Positions 36,698 through 46,478 of a DNA stretch of 64,000 bases are shown here, piece by piece. Source of the stretch: an uncultured Flavobacteriaceae bacterium (lineage in GTDB: Bacteria; Bacteroidota; Bacteroidia; Flavobacteriales; Flavobacteriaceae); assembly GCA_943842625.1 (NCBI GenBank), contig CALTCK010000002.1, positions 1 to 64,000 on the forward strand. The letters run 5' to 3'. The position numbers were made by a program, and so were the translations under genes. The notes beneath the pieces are model-generated. The model did no database searches and was not told the DNA's origin. It worked only from the letters and a program-made list of their open reading frames with translations. Numbering within the stretch: the stretch's first letter is position 1; each line of letters starts with the position of its first letter.

Positions 36698-39600
36698 CTG
36701 AAAAAAATAATAAAAAGACTTTTAGCGATAATTTTACTTTTATCAGCCCTGGTCATTATTGTTTTTTCCTCTTCGGTTGTACAAACTTATCTAGCAAATA
36801 AGTTGACGAATATAATTAATGAAAAGTTTGATGCAGGTGTTCACATCAACCGTTTGGGGCTAAACTGGAAAGGAGAAGTAGACGTTAGAGATATTTATAT
36901 AGAAGATCATTATCAGGACACGCTAATTTATTCAAAAAAACTAGTAACCAATATATTAAGTATTAATAATCTAGTTCAGGGAAATTTGGATTTTGGCATA
37001 ATAAAATTAGAGGAACCTAAATTTTACTTAAAAACGTACCAAGGCGAGCAAAAAGATAATGTTTCAATTTTTGCGAATAAGTTTGTTTCTAAAACTCCAA
37101 AAAAAGGAAATGTGTTTCAATTAAATGCTAGCGCTGTAAATTTAAATAACGGTAGGGTTAAAATTATTAATGAAAATTTAGATGCTTCAGAAATTTTTAA
37201 TCTATCAAAAATAGTTATCAAAACAGATGATTTAAGTGTTAAAGGCCCCGAAGTAAAAATAGCCATTACAAAACTTTCACTCGTAGCAAAAAGAGGATTT
37301 GAAATTAAAAGTTTAAACAGTGATTTTTCCTACAGTCCAAATTCAATAAAGCTTAATTCACTCAAATTAGAAACCAAAGAGTCTTTATTAAAAGGGGATT
37401 TTTTATTTAATTTTAAAAAAGGTGAAATTTCTGATTTTTTGAATAAGGCTAACCTTGATTTTAAATTCACTGAAACCAAAATAAACACAAACGATTTAAA
37501 TACTTTTTATAACGAATTTGGTAAAAATCAAATGATCACTTTAAATGGAGACGTTCATGGAACCTTAAATGATTTTGAATTTTCAAATGGATTAATTGAT
37601 TGTAACAAAATTAAAATTAGAGGAAATTATAATTTTAAAAATTTATTTAAACAAAATAATGATTTCGTTATTTATGCAACCAATCATTCAATTAGTGCGG
37701 ACTATAAATCTCTTTCACGTTTTATGCCTACTATTTTAGGAAGGGCTTTGCCAAAAGAAATAGATTATCTGGGCAATATAAAATTTGTTGGTAGCACAAC
37801 CATTTCGCAGTCAACTTTAACTTCCTCCAGTAATTTAGTCAGTTCTCTGGGTACAGCTCAAACAAAAATTAATATAAATAATTTAAACAATACTGAAAAT
37901 GCATCCTACATTGGAGAAATCAATTTTAATGATTTTGATTTAGGAGGATTAGCTAAATCAGAACGATTAGGGACCATAACCGCTACTCTTGAAGTTGAAG
38001 GAATTGGTTTTTCAAAGAAATCGCTAGATGCTAAAGTTAGCGGGGTAATTAACTCTTTTATTTTTGAAAATTACAACTATCAAAACATAACACTTTCAGG
38101 AAATTTTAAAAACCCCTTGTTTGATGGTTTGCTAATTATCGAAGATCCTAATTTAAATTTTGAGTTTAAAGGATTGGTTGATATTTCAGAGGAATTAAAT
38201 AGGTTTGATTTTAATGCAAACATCGAATTTGCTGAATTAAAGCAATTAAATATAGTAAAAAGAGATAGTATATCCATTTTTGTTGGAAAAGTTGATATGG
38301 AGATGATAGGAAATGATTTAAATACTTTATTTGGGTCCATCTCATTTGAGGAAACATTCTATCAAAATGAAATTGATAACTTTTATTTTAATGATTTTGA
38401 AATAACATCATATAGAGAAGATTTAAAACGAACAATTAAAATAAACTCTCCTGATATTATTACGGGATCCATAGATGGTGAATTTTTAATCGAAGAAATT
38501 CCTTCACTATTTATTAATGGAATAGGTAGTGTTTATGCTAATTTTAAACCTTTAAAAATTTCTAAAAATCAATTTTTAGATTTTGATTTTGAAATTTACA
38601 ATAAACTTATTGAGATATTTATTCCTGATCTTCAATTCGGAGAAAATACACGAATTAAAGGGACCGTTTACTCAAATGATTCCAAATTAAAATTTGATTT
38701 TGATTCACCGGAAATCATACTTTTTAAAAACTATTTGGGCAATGTTAAATTAAATGTTAACAATCATAATCCACTCTATAATACTTATATCGCTATTGAT
38801 ACAATTGATAACGGTTTTTACAACATAAAAGATTTTAATTTCATTAATAAAACTATAAATGACACCCTTTATGTAAATTCCAATTTTAAGGGAGGGAAAA
38901 ATAAAGATCAATATAAGTTGTCTTTATACCACACAATTAATAAAGAAAACAATTCTGTAGTTGGAGTTAAAAAATCAACCGTAAATTACAATGGCAATAC
39001 TTGGTTTTTAAATGAAAAAAATGATAAAAACAATAAAATTATTTTTGATAAAGATTTAAATAATATAAAATTTGATTCTATAATTCTTAATAATAACAAC
39101 GAATTTATAAGATTTGCTGGATCAACTAATGATAGTACTTATAAGAACTTGAAAGTTAGTTTTAATGGTGTAGATCTCGGAAAACTAGTGCCTAAAGTTG
39201 ATAGTTTAAGTCTAAAAGGAATAGTGAACGGTAACCTAAATATATTGCAAAGAAAAGGTCTTTATTATCCAAGTTCTAATATCACAATAGACGCTATAGA
39301 CTTTAACAAAACACCTCTTGGTAATATGGTTATTGACATTAAAGGAAATAATGAATTAACCCGTTACGATTTAATTACCACCTTAACTCATAATAATATT
39401 AAATCTATTAATTCTTCAGGATACATAGATGCTTCTAATGATAAGGCAAAAATAGACTTAGATGTAGCATTAAATAAGTTTAATTTAACTACAATAAGTC
39501 CTTTTGGCGGAACTGTAATCAGTGATATAAAAGGCTTTTTATCTGGCAATGGTAAAGTATCTGGCGAGTTAAATTCACCTAATATTTTTGGAAATTTTAA

Positions 39601-41071
39601 GATACTTGATGGTGGTTTAAATGTTCCCTATTTAAATATTGATTATTCCCTAGACTCTGTTACCGACTTGTTAGTAACACGAGAAAAACTAGAAATAGTA
39701 AACACTACAATTACTGATTCTAAGTATCTCACCAATGGAACACTTTCAGGACTTGCTACGCACACTAATTTTAGAAATTGGAAATTAGATTTAACTGTTG
39801 ATTCTAAAAATTTACTTGCTTTAGATACTCAAAAAGACGAAAATCAATTGTACTATGGCACTGCATTTATTAGTGGTAATACCCGTATTTACGGTCCTAC
39901 AAATGAATTAGTTATAGATGTTGCGGCAACCACTGAAGAAAATACTGAATTTAAAATTCCGTTGAGTGATACCGAGTCTATTGGAGATAACTCATTTATA
40001 AAATTTCTTTCACCAAAAGAAAAAGATGCAAAACTTCGAGGCGAGAAAATCATTACAGACGATTTAAAAGGGTTAACCTTAAACTTTGATTTAGATATAA
40101 ATAAAAATGCTGAAATAGAAATAGTAATCGATCAAGAAACAAAATCTGCCCTACGAGGTAGAGGAGCAGGAACATTACTCATCGAAATTAATACCCTTGG
40201 TAAATTTAATATGTGGGGCGACTTTATTGTATATAATGGAATTTATGATTTTAGATATGGTAAGATTATACGTAAAGAAATTGAAGTTGAAAAAGGTGGA
40301 ACTATTACTTGGAATGGTTTAGCTAGTAATGCAGATTTAAACCTCAAAGCTATATATAAAAGTAAGGCAAACCCGTCAGCATTGTTAGATGACCCAACTA
40401 TTAATAGAAAAATACCTGTGGACGTTTATATAGATTTAACAGATAAAATCTCACAACCAGAATTGCTATTTGATATTGATTTTCCAGAGGTAAGCTCAAC
40501 TGTAAGAAGTGAGTTAGAATACAAGTTACAAACACAAGAAGAAAGAGAAAAACAAGCATTGTTTTTATTGACTACGGGTTCATTTATTAGTGAAACTGCA
40601 GGTCAGAGTGCAATATCCGGCACCGTAACAGATGGTGTTAATGCGATATTAGCACAAATATTAACAGACGACGATGCAGTTATTAATATTGCCCCTTATT
40701 ATGATATGGGTATTGATACCAAAGAAATTGAAACTCAAGATGAGTTTGGAGTTCAATTTTCATCTCAAATAAGTGAGCGTATTGTGGTCAATGGAAAAGT
40801 TGGAATCCCTGTTGGAAAAATTAATGAGTCGCGTGTGGCTGGTGATGTTGACGTACAATGGTTGGTAAATGAAGATGGAAGTTTACGAATTAATTTTTTT
40901 AATCGACAAGCAGAGTTACAATTTATTGGAGAAGACCAAACTTTTGAGCAAGGCGCAGGGGTATCTTATCAAGTAGATTTTGACACCATTAAAAATTTAA
41001 TGGACAAGCTTTTTGGACTAGAAGTAGATTTAATTCCTGAGGAGAATCTAGTACCCATGGATAACAAATAG
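36698..41071 (+). CDS. tamB: TamB-like translocation and assembly module protein
   Basis: TamB-type proteins are huge periplasmic beta-helical bridges that move lipids or outer-membrane proteins between membranes. About 1,457 residues from a CTG at 36698. The N-terminal membrane anchor KRLLAIILLLSALVIIVF is followed by repeating beta strands throughout, and the C-terminal DUF490 domain holds GKFNMWGDFIVYNGIYDFRYG, LKAIYKSKANPSALLDDP, FDIDFPEVSSTVRSELEYKL and QFSSQISERIVVNGKVGIPVG. The start is uncertain. An in-frame TTG at 36803 would remove the anchor. A TTG at 36660 would fit if one A were missing in the AAAA run near 36673. It runs divergent from tsaD. Confidence 0.9.
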   Translation: MKKIIKRLLAIILLLSALVIIVFSSSVVQTYLANKLTNIINEKFDAGVHINRLGLNWKGEVDVRDIYIEDHYQDTLIYSKKLVTNILSINNLVQGNLDFGIIKLEEPKFYLKTYQGEQKDNVSIFANKFVSKTPKKGNVFQLNASAVNLNNGRVKIINENLDASEIFNLSKIVIKTDDLSVKGPEVKIAITKLSLVAKRGFEIKSLNSDFSYSPNSIKLNSLKLETKESLLKGDFLFNFKKGEISDFLNKANLDFKFTETKINTNDLNTFYNEFGKNQMITLNGDVHGTLNDFEFSNGLIDCNKIKIRGNYNFKNLFKQNNDFVIYATNHSISADYKSLSRFMPTILGRALPKEIDYLGNIKFVGSTTISQSTLTSSSNLVSSLGTAQTKININNLNNTENASYIGEINFNDFDLGGLAKSERLGTITATLEVEGIGFSKKSLDAKVSGVINSFIFENYNYQNITLSGNFKNPLFDGLLIIEDPNLNFEFKGLVDISEELNRFDFNANIEFAELKQLNIVKRDSISIFVGKVDMEMIGNDLNTLFGSISFEETFYQNEIDNFYFNDFEITSYREDLKRTIKINSPDIITGSIDGEFLIEEIPSLFINGIGSVYANFKPLKISKNQFLDFDFEIYNKLIEIFIPDLQFGENTRIKGTVYSNDSKLKFDFDSPEIILFKNYLGNVKLNVNNHNPLYNTYIAIDTIDNGFYNIKDFNFINKTINDTLYVNSNFKGGKNKDQYKLSLYHTINKENNSVVGVKKSTVNYNGNTWFLNEKNDKNNKIIFDKDLNNIKFDSIILNNNNEFIRFAGSTNDSTYKNLKVSFNGVDLGKLVPKVDSLSLKGIVNGNLNILQRKGLYYPSSNITIDAIDFNKTPLGNMVIDIKGNNELTRYDLITTLTHNNIKSINSSGYIDASNDKAKIDLDVALNKFNLTTISPFGGTVISDIKGFLSGNGKVSGELNSPNIFGNFKILDGGLNVPYLNIDYSLDSVTDLLVTREKLEIVNTTITDSKYLTNGTLSGLATHTNFRNWKLDLTVDSKNLLALDTQKDENQLYYGTAFISGNTRIYGPTNELVIDVAATTEENTEFKIPLSDTESIGDNSFIKFLSPKEKDAKLRGEKIITDDLKGLTLNFDLDINKNAEIEIVIDQETKSALRGRGAGTLLIEINTLGKFNMWGDFIVYNGIYDFRYGKIIRKEIEVEKGGTITWNGLASNADLNLKAIYKSKANPSALLDDPTINRKIPVDVYIDLTDKISQPELLFDIDFPEVSSTVRSELEYKLQTQEEREKQALFLLTTGSFISETAGQSAISGTVTDGVNAILAQILTDDDAVINIAPYYDMGIDTKEIETQDEFGVQFSSQISERIVVNGKVGIPVGKINESRVAGDVDVQWLVNEDGSLRINFFNRQAELQFIGEDQTFEQGAGVSYQVDFDTIKNLMDKLFGLEVDLIPEENLVPMDNK

Positions 41072-41099
41072 CGTATTTTAAATCCAATTCAGTAAATAA

Positions 41100-41480
41100 C
41101 TAAAGTGAAGCTATCATAGATATTTCTATATGAACTGATTTTGGCAATCTTGAAACTTCGACAGTTTCCCTTGCAGGAGCACTTTTTTCATCAAAGTAGG
41201 ATGCATAAATTTCATTTATCTTAGAATAATTGTTCATATCACTAATAAAAATAGTGACTTTTAAAGCATTTGAAAAATCCATGCCAACTTCATTTAGAAT
41301 AGCTTTTAGATTTTCCATGACCTGCTTAGTTTCCTCTCTTATATCGCTTGTCTTTAAAGTACCATTTTTAGGATCAATTGCGATTTGCCCTGAGGTATAC
41401 AAGATATTATCATTTAAAACAGCTTGATTGTAGGGCCCTATAGCTGAAGGAGCCTCTTTTGTGTGTATTATTTTTTTCAT
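41100..41480 (-). CDS. ridA: RidA family reactive imine/enamine deaminase
   Basis: RidA hydrolyses reactive enamines and imines made by PLP enzymes. The 126-residue length is normal. The blocks EAPSAIGPYNQAVLNDNILYTSGQIAIDP (8-36), FISDMNNYSKINEIYASYF (83-101) and ARETVEVSRLPKSVHIEISMIA (105-126) are family signatures; the substrate-binding arginine is in PARETV. It begins 14 bases after lptD, so it is probably cotranscribed. Confidence 0.94.
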   Translation of the reverse strand: MKKIIHTKEAPSAIGPYNQAVLNDNILYTSGQIAIDPKNGTLKTSDIREETKQVMENLKAILNEVGMDFSNALKVTIFISDMNNYSKINEIYASYFDEKSAPARETVEVSRLPKSVHIEISMIASL

Positions 41481-41494
41481 TGATATTATTCTAA

Positions 41495-44185
41495 TTATAA
41501 TCGTTTGTCTGGTTCTCTTCGTTTTTCATATTTAATATCACTTAATAATGAAGATTTAATTCCAATAAACATATACCAAGAAGTATTTATACTTCCGATA
41601 GGAGTCCAATTAAAACTTAATCTCCAACTTTCTAAATCTCTTTGAAATCTAAATTGTGTTAATGTAATTCCGTTATTTTTGAAGTCATAACCAGAAGAAA
41701 AACCTACTTTCCATTTTGGTGAAAACTCAATATTAGAACTGATCATTATAGACTGCGAGGTAATTTTATTTTGTCTAGCAGTATTTTGGTAAGTCATCGT
41801 GTAAGCAAGTCTTAAATCCCAAGGAATTGAAAAATTATACCAATTGTAATCAGAACCGGAAGATTCAGAATCTACATCAAACTTACTACGATCATTAATC
41901 GGAGTGGAATTACCAAATAAATCGTCAGGCCTACCACCATTTTTAAAAGTTTCAGTTTCAAAATCATCTTTCTCTTTTGATTTAAAATCTGAGCTGGAAA
42001 AATTATAATTAACACTTATATTTCCATTGGTAAGCCTAAAAAGACTCCCTCCATTGTTGATATTAAACTTGTCGATTCTTACATTATTATTATCTAAGGC
42101 ATAGGGATCTAGAGTTCCGTTAAAATTAAAATCTAATTTTTTTACAATAGGAACACTCCCAGAAAAACGTATAGGATTCCAATTCAAAGAATCTCCCAAA
42201 ACATTATAGGCGGTATTGAAATTTAAATTATTTAAAAGCACTATTTTTTTAGGTTTAATTGCTGTGGTATCATTGTCTCTAACCTTGGCCTCAAATGTAT
42301 TGCTTACAGAAATTCCTACATTACTGGATCTAACTTTAGAAGGTGCCCCGTAAAGAGATTGTTCAAATCTTGAATATTCAATATTTTCATCAAGTGCATT
42401 TGGATCTTGGTAAGAATCATAAAAATGTTCGTAGGATGGATTAATATTATAACTTACTGAAGGTCTAAAAACATGTCTTATAGCTTCAATTTTTTTACCT
42501 TTTCCGAAATTAAACATACCATACATTGTAGTTCCTAAGTTTGCAGAAAAATTATAAGTTCTGTAACTATCAAAGCCACTTATAGTATCCTTAACAACGC
42601 CACCTTCATCGTTATTTATCGATGGGTCGTAATCTTTTTTAACAGTATCAAAAACCCAAGTTTCTTGATAAGTAGTACTCAAGGATGAACTTAAATATTT
42701 AAGCACTTTAAAATTGGTGCTGATGGGAATTGTGTGTCTAGCACCTAATTTGGCTCCATCAAACATTTTAGAAGTAAAAAATTCTGAATCCGTTGTTTTA
42801 ATTCTATTTTCAGCAGTTAAATTGTATTGTAAATTTATATTTTCAATAATCCCTTTTTTAGCACCTATTTTTGGTTCAAATGGAAATATTCTAGCAACAC
42901 TAGCATTAAAATTTGGAAGGGACATATTTATCTCCTCAGTGTTTGTATTTTGTGAATGTGTTCCTGCTACTGAAAAATTTATTTGTGGAACTGTCTCAAA
43001 TGTTTTTGAGTAGGATATTGAAGAGCTCAAAGTATTAACAAGTGAACTAGCATTATTGGTCTGATTAATTGACTGATTGAAATATTGGCTACTACCTAGG
43101 TTAACCGATGCTGAAAAGCGAGAACTAGGATTCGATTTAGTATCCTGATTATGGCTCCATCGAATGTTGTAGATTGCACTTTCACTAAAATCATCAAAAC
43201 CCCGATCTCCATTGATTAACTTTTCGTATCGAAAACTGACATTTCCCTTAAATTTATAACGCAAAGCGTAAGAAGATTCTCCGCGTAATGCATAACTGCC
43301 ATTGGTGTAATAATCACCAAGTACTGTTAAATCTACATAATCACTTAATGCAAAATAATACCCTCCATTTTGAAGAAAAAAACCTCGATTTCGATTATCT
43401 CCAAAACTTGGTATTATAAATCCAGAAGTTCTATCTTTAGTTAGTGGAAAAAAAGCAAAAGGTAAACCCAAGGGTAGGGGCACATCTGCGATATACATAT
43501 TTGTAAAACCAGTTACAATTTTTTTATTTGGAACAACTTTTGCCTTTCGTGTGTAAAAGTAATATTCGGGATTATCGATATCTTTTGCAGTGGTAAATTT
43601 TATATTTTGTAAAAAATAAACAGAGTCATTTACTTTTTTTGCAACTTCTGCTTTATAATTAATTTCGTCTTGACCAGATCTTGAATTATAAATTAATGCC
43701 TTTTTTGTATCCATATTAAATCGAATAGAATCAGGAATCACTTTATTATTAGTTTGAGTGAATATAGGGGTTTGAGAATAAACACCTGCACTGTCAATTC
43801 CTCTTGCGTAGATTTCATTTTTAGAGTAATCTAAAATGATATACCCAGACTCAATTCGCATATCTTCGTAATTAATATAGGCATTATTATACAAAAAAAC
43901 CTTATTTTCCTTCTTATCTAAATAAACGTAATCGTCTCCATAATAATCAATAATTCCAGTTAATAATTCATCTTTAGATTTGATAGTGTCCATTTTTACA
44001 GTATCAAGTTCCACTATTTTCAATTCTTTTTTTATGGAAAGGTTTTTTAAAGAAGTAGAGTCATCACCTTTTTTTAGAGGAATTATAGTTTCATTATTTA
44101 CGGGTAGTTCCTGGGAATGCACATAACTATTGCAAAACAAAACAAGCAACAAAGTTGCCAATGTAAAATGCCTAAAAGTTTGCAA
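41495..44185 (-). CDS. LptD-like LPS-assembly outer-membrane protein
   Basis: LptD forms the outer-membrane barrel that inserts lipopolysaccharide. Here the N-terminal OstA-like domain (DYYGDDYVYLDKKENKVFLYNNAYINYEDMRIESGYIILDY) is followed by a large beta barrel, with PLGLPFAFFPLTKDRTSGFIIPSFGDN near residue 260 and Tyr/Asn-rich strands to the end. The start is set at TTG 44185 so that a signal peptide follows directly (QTFRHFTLATLLLVLFCNSYVHSQ). The more upstream TTG at 44257 would leave a 24-residue tail and lies on the promoter box. Length about 896. Operon with ridA. Confidence 0.88.
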   Translation of the reverse strand: MQTFRHFTLATLLLVLFCNSYVHSQELPVNNETIIPLKKGDDSTSLKNLSIKKELKIVELDTVKMDTIKSKDELLTGIIDYYGDDYVYLDKKENKVFLYNNAYINYEDMRIESGYIILDYSKNEIYARGIDSAGVYSQTPIFTQTNNKVIPDSIRFNMDTKKALIYNSRSGQDEINYKAEVAKKVNDSVYFLQNIKFTTAKDIDNPEYYFYTRKAKVVPNKKIVTGFTNMYIADVPLPLGLPFAFFPLTKDRTSGFIIPSFGDNRNRGFFLQNGGYYFALSDYVDLTVLGDYYTNGSYALRGESSYALRYKFKGNVSFRYEKLINGDRGFDDFSESAIYNIRWSHNQDTKSNPSSRFSASVNLGSSQYFNQSINQTNNASSLVNTLSSSISYSKTFETVPQINFSVAGTHSQNTNTEEINMSLPNFNASVARIFPFEPKIGAKKGIIENINLQYNLTAENRIKTTDSEFFTSKMFDGAKLGARHTIPISTNFKVLKYLSSSLSTTYQETWVFDTVKKDYDPSINNDEGGVVKDTISGFDSYRTYNFSANLGTTMYGMFNFGKGKKIEAIRHVFRPSVSYNINPSYEHFYDSYQDPNALDENIEYSRFEQSLYGAPSKVRSSNVGISVSNTFEAKVRDNDTTAIKPKKIVLLNNLNFNTAYNVLGDSLNWNPIRFSGSVPIVKKLDFNFNGTLDPYALDNNNVRIDKFNINNGGSLFRLTNGNISVNYNFSSSDFKSKEKDDFETETFKNGGRPDDLFGNSTPINDRSKFDVDSESSGSDYNWYNFSIPWDLRLAYTMTYQNTARQNKITSQSIMISSNIEFSPKWKVGFSSGYDFKNNGITLTQFRFQRDLESWRLSFNWTPIGSINTSWYMFIGIKSSLLSDIKYEKRREPDKRL

Positions 44186-44254
44186 TGCTACGATACCTTT
44201 TTTTTGTAATTTTGGCTTAATGATTGTAAATAAATTAATAAGAGATACAATTTT

Positions 44255-44262
44255 CAAAAATA
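44255..44262 (-). promoter_or_regulatory. Candidate -7 box for lptD
   Basis: TATTTTTG on the minus strand fits TAnnTTTG. It overlaps the in-frame TTG at 44257, so transcription should begin at about 44248, leaving the TTG at 44185 as the best start. No -33 TTG. Confidence 0.4.
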
Positions 44263-44344
44263 AGCATATTTTTTAAGTGTTTTTTTTTAAAAGTATTTTT
44301 TTACAATACCAATACAAAGAAACCTAAAGTTTAAAACGCGTTAA

Positions 44345-45472
44345 ATGGTTATTAATTTTAAATATATTTTTTTTATTGTCTTTTTAGTTTTTGTGACGAA
44401 CTCGAATTCTAGTAACAAGAATTATAAAAACCCCGATAAACCTTTTATTGTAGTCTTGGATGCTGGTCACGGAGGGCATGACCCTGGTAATCTAGGCAAT
44501 GGTTATAGAGAAAAAGATATCGTTTTAAAAATTGTTTTAAAAGTAGGAAAGATACTAGAGAAACAGCCAAATTTTAAAGTTATTTATACTCGAAAAACTG
44601 ATGTATTTGTAAAATTACACGAAAGAGCTCCAGTAGCAAATAGAGCAGATGCAGATTTATTTGTCTCTGTACATTGTGATGCTTTTACAAATAATGCTTA
44701 CGGTGCAGGAACTTTTGTTTTGGGTTTGCACAGATCTCGGGCTAATTTCGAGGTGGCTAAAAGAGAAAATGAAGTTATTTTTTTAGAGGACGATTATGAA
44801 GAAAATTATGAAGGTTTTGATCCAAACTCACCTGAATCTTTGATCGGAATGACTTTAATGCAGGAAGAGTATTTAGATCAAAGTATCCTATTAGCATCGT
44901 TAATTCAGAATAATTTTTCCAAAAATTTAAATAGGAAAGACCGAAGTGTAAAACAAGCAGGGTTTATGGTCCTCTACAAAAGTTATATGCCAAGTGTTTT
45001 AATTGAAACAGGGTTTTTAACAAATAAACAAGAAGGTGCTTATTTAAATTCAACTAGGGGTCAAAATGAGATTGCAAACGAAATTGCAAAAGGAATCATA
45101 ACTTACAGGAAAAGCCTATCCATATCAAGCGAAACAATTCTAGACGCTTCGAATCAAATAGAAAAAAACAACTTTCAAAACAACAATCAGTCGATAAATA
45201 ATTATGAAGGAATTGAATTTAGAATACAAATTGCTGCTTCTAGTAAAAAATTAGAACTTAAATCTTATAACTTTAATGGACTTAATAATGTTCAAAGAAA
45301 AAAAGAAGAAAGTTTATTTAAATACTATTATGGTTCTACTTCTGACTATAACAAAATTAGATCATTAAAAATTAATGCAATAGAAAAAGGATATAAAACC
45401 TCTTATATTGTTGCCTTTAAAGATGGAATAAAATTAAAATTATCAGATGTTTTAAATTCTACAAACAAATAA
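44345..45472 (+). CDS. N-acetylmuramoyl-L-alanine amidase with SPOR-like C-terminal domain
   Basis: Amidase_3 enzymes cut the bond between muramic acid and L-alanine in peptidoglycan. The 375-residue protein has a signal-like hydrophobic N-terminus (residues 7-19). The zinc ligands are in VVLDAGHGGHDPGN (first histidine), the glutamate in GYREKDIVLK and the histidine in FVSVHCDAF. The block ETGFLTNKQEG precedes the catalytic C-terminal glutamate. Residues about 296-368 look like a peptidoglycan-binding SPOR domain, FRIQIAASSKK...YKTSYIVAFKDGIKL. It is divergent from lptD. Confidence 0.92.
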   Translation: MVINFKYIFFIVFLVFVTNSNSSNKNYKNPDKPFIVVLDAGHGGHDPGNLGNGYREKDIVLKIVLKVGKILEKQPNFKVIYTRKTDVFVKLHERAPVANRADADLFVSVHCDAFTNNAYGAGTFVLGLHRSRANFEVAKRENEVIFLEDDYEENYEGFDPNSPESLIGMTLMQEEYLDQSILLASLIQNNFSKNLNRKDRSVKQAGFMVLYKSYMPSVLIETGFLTNKQEGAYLNSTRGQNEIANEIAKGIITYRKSLSISSETILDASNQIEKNNFQNNNQSINNYEGIEFRIQIAASSKKLELKSYNFNGLNNVQRKKEESLFKYYYGSTSDYNKIRSLKINAIEKGYKTSYIVAFKDGIKLKLSDVLNSTNK

Positions 45473-45494
45473 ACTTATTTCACCATTTTATTTA

Positions 45495-45502
45495 TAAATT
45501 TG
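45495..45502 (+). promoter_or_regulatory. Candidate -7 box for mlaD
   Basis: TAAATTTG fits TAnnTTTG but ends only 11 bases before the mlaD ATG, giving a very short leader. No -33 TTG. The gene may instead be read from the amidase transcript. Confidence 0.35.
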
Positions 45503-45513
45503 TTTAAACCTAA

Positions 45514-46476
45514 ATGCATTATCCATTGAAAATTACTAAAGAAATAAAGACTGGAATGTTGGCATTATTTGCCATTTTATTATTAATCTATGGCTATAGT
45601 TTTTTAAAAGGCTCTGATCTATTTTCAAATGAAAGAACATTCTATGTATCCTATGACAATGTTGCTGGTTTAACAGTTTCTGCTCCGGTTACGATTAATG
45701 GTTATGTTGTTGGTCAAGTTAATAAAATAGAATTTGAAAATGATTTAGGAGGATTGTTAGTTACTTTTTCCGTCAATAAGGATTTTAATTTTTCAAAAAA
45801 TAGTATCGTAAGAATATATAGTACCAGTGTTATTGGCGGTAATGCTTTAGCAATTATACCAGAAATAGATAAAGATAGTATCGCACTTGATGGTGATATC
45901 CTAAACGGGGAGATTGAAAAAGGTATACTTGAATCACTTACATCTGGACTAAAACCTTTAGAAAACCGTATGTATATAACGCTCTCAGGATTAGACTCAC
46001 TACTGAGTAGTTTTAATTCGGTTTTAAATAAAGACACAAAAAATAATTTAAAAGCTGCCATTAGTAGTTTAACAAAAACAATGTATTCATTTGAAGACAC
46101 CGCTTCAGATTTAAATTCTTTGTTAAAAGAAAACAAACCAAAATTAGACAGTACCTTTTCTTACTTAGAGGCTACTAGCGGAAATTTAGCAGTCTTTTCA
46201 GATTCTTTAACACAAATAAATATAAATACCATTGCTACGAATTTAGAGACTACTCTGGAGAGTTTTAATTCAATAATGAATAAGTTTAATAATGGAGAGG
46301 GAAGTATCGGTAAGTTGATTAACGATGAAAATCTTTATGGAAATCTTGAAGCTGCCTCAAAAGAATTAGAGGAATTATTAAGAGATTTAAAAGAAAATCC
46401 TAAGCGATACGTTCATATCTCCGTTTTTGGAAAAAAAGCAAAAGAATACGAACCTAATGATTCAAATAATAAGTAG
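45514..46476 (+). CDS. MlaD family (MCE domain) lipid-transport protein
   Basis: MCE proteins bind lipids and shuttle phospholipids between inner and outer membranes. The 320-residue protein has one N-terminal helix (residues 13-30, GMLALFAILLLIYGYSFL). The MCE domain follows: FYVSYDNVAGLTVSAPVTINGYVVGQVNKIEF (about 42-73) and GGNALAIIPE. A long helical and coiled C-terminal region has repeats of the type LNSVLNKD and FNSIMNKFNNGEGSIGKL. No mlaE or mlaF gene is adjacent, so the permease and ATPase must be elsewhere. Confidence 0.9.
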   Translation: MHYPLKITKEIKTGMLALFAILLLIYGYSFLKGSDLFSNERTFYVSYDNVAGLTVSAPVTINGYVVGQVNKIEFENDLGGLLVTFSVNKDFNFSKNSIVRIYSTSVIGGNALAIIPEIDKDSIALDGDILNGEIEKGILESLTSGLKPLENRMYITLSGLDSLLSSFNSVLNKDTKNNLKAAISSLTKTMYSFEDTASDLNSLLKENKPKLDSTFSYLEATSGNLAVFSDSLTQININTIATNLETTLESFNSIMNKFNNGEGSIGKLINDENLYGNLEAASKELEELLRDLKENPKRYVHISVFGKKAKEYEPNDSNNK

Positions 46477-46478
46477 CT

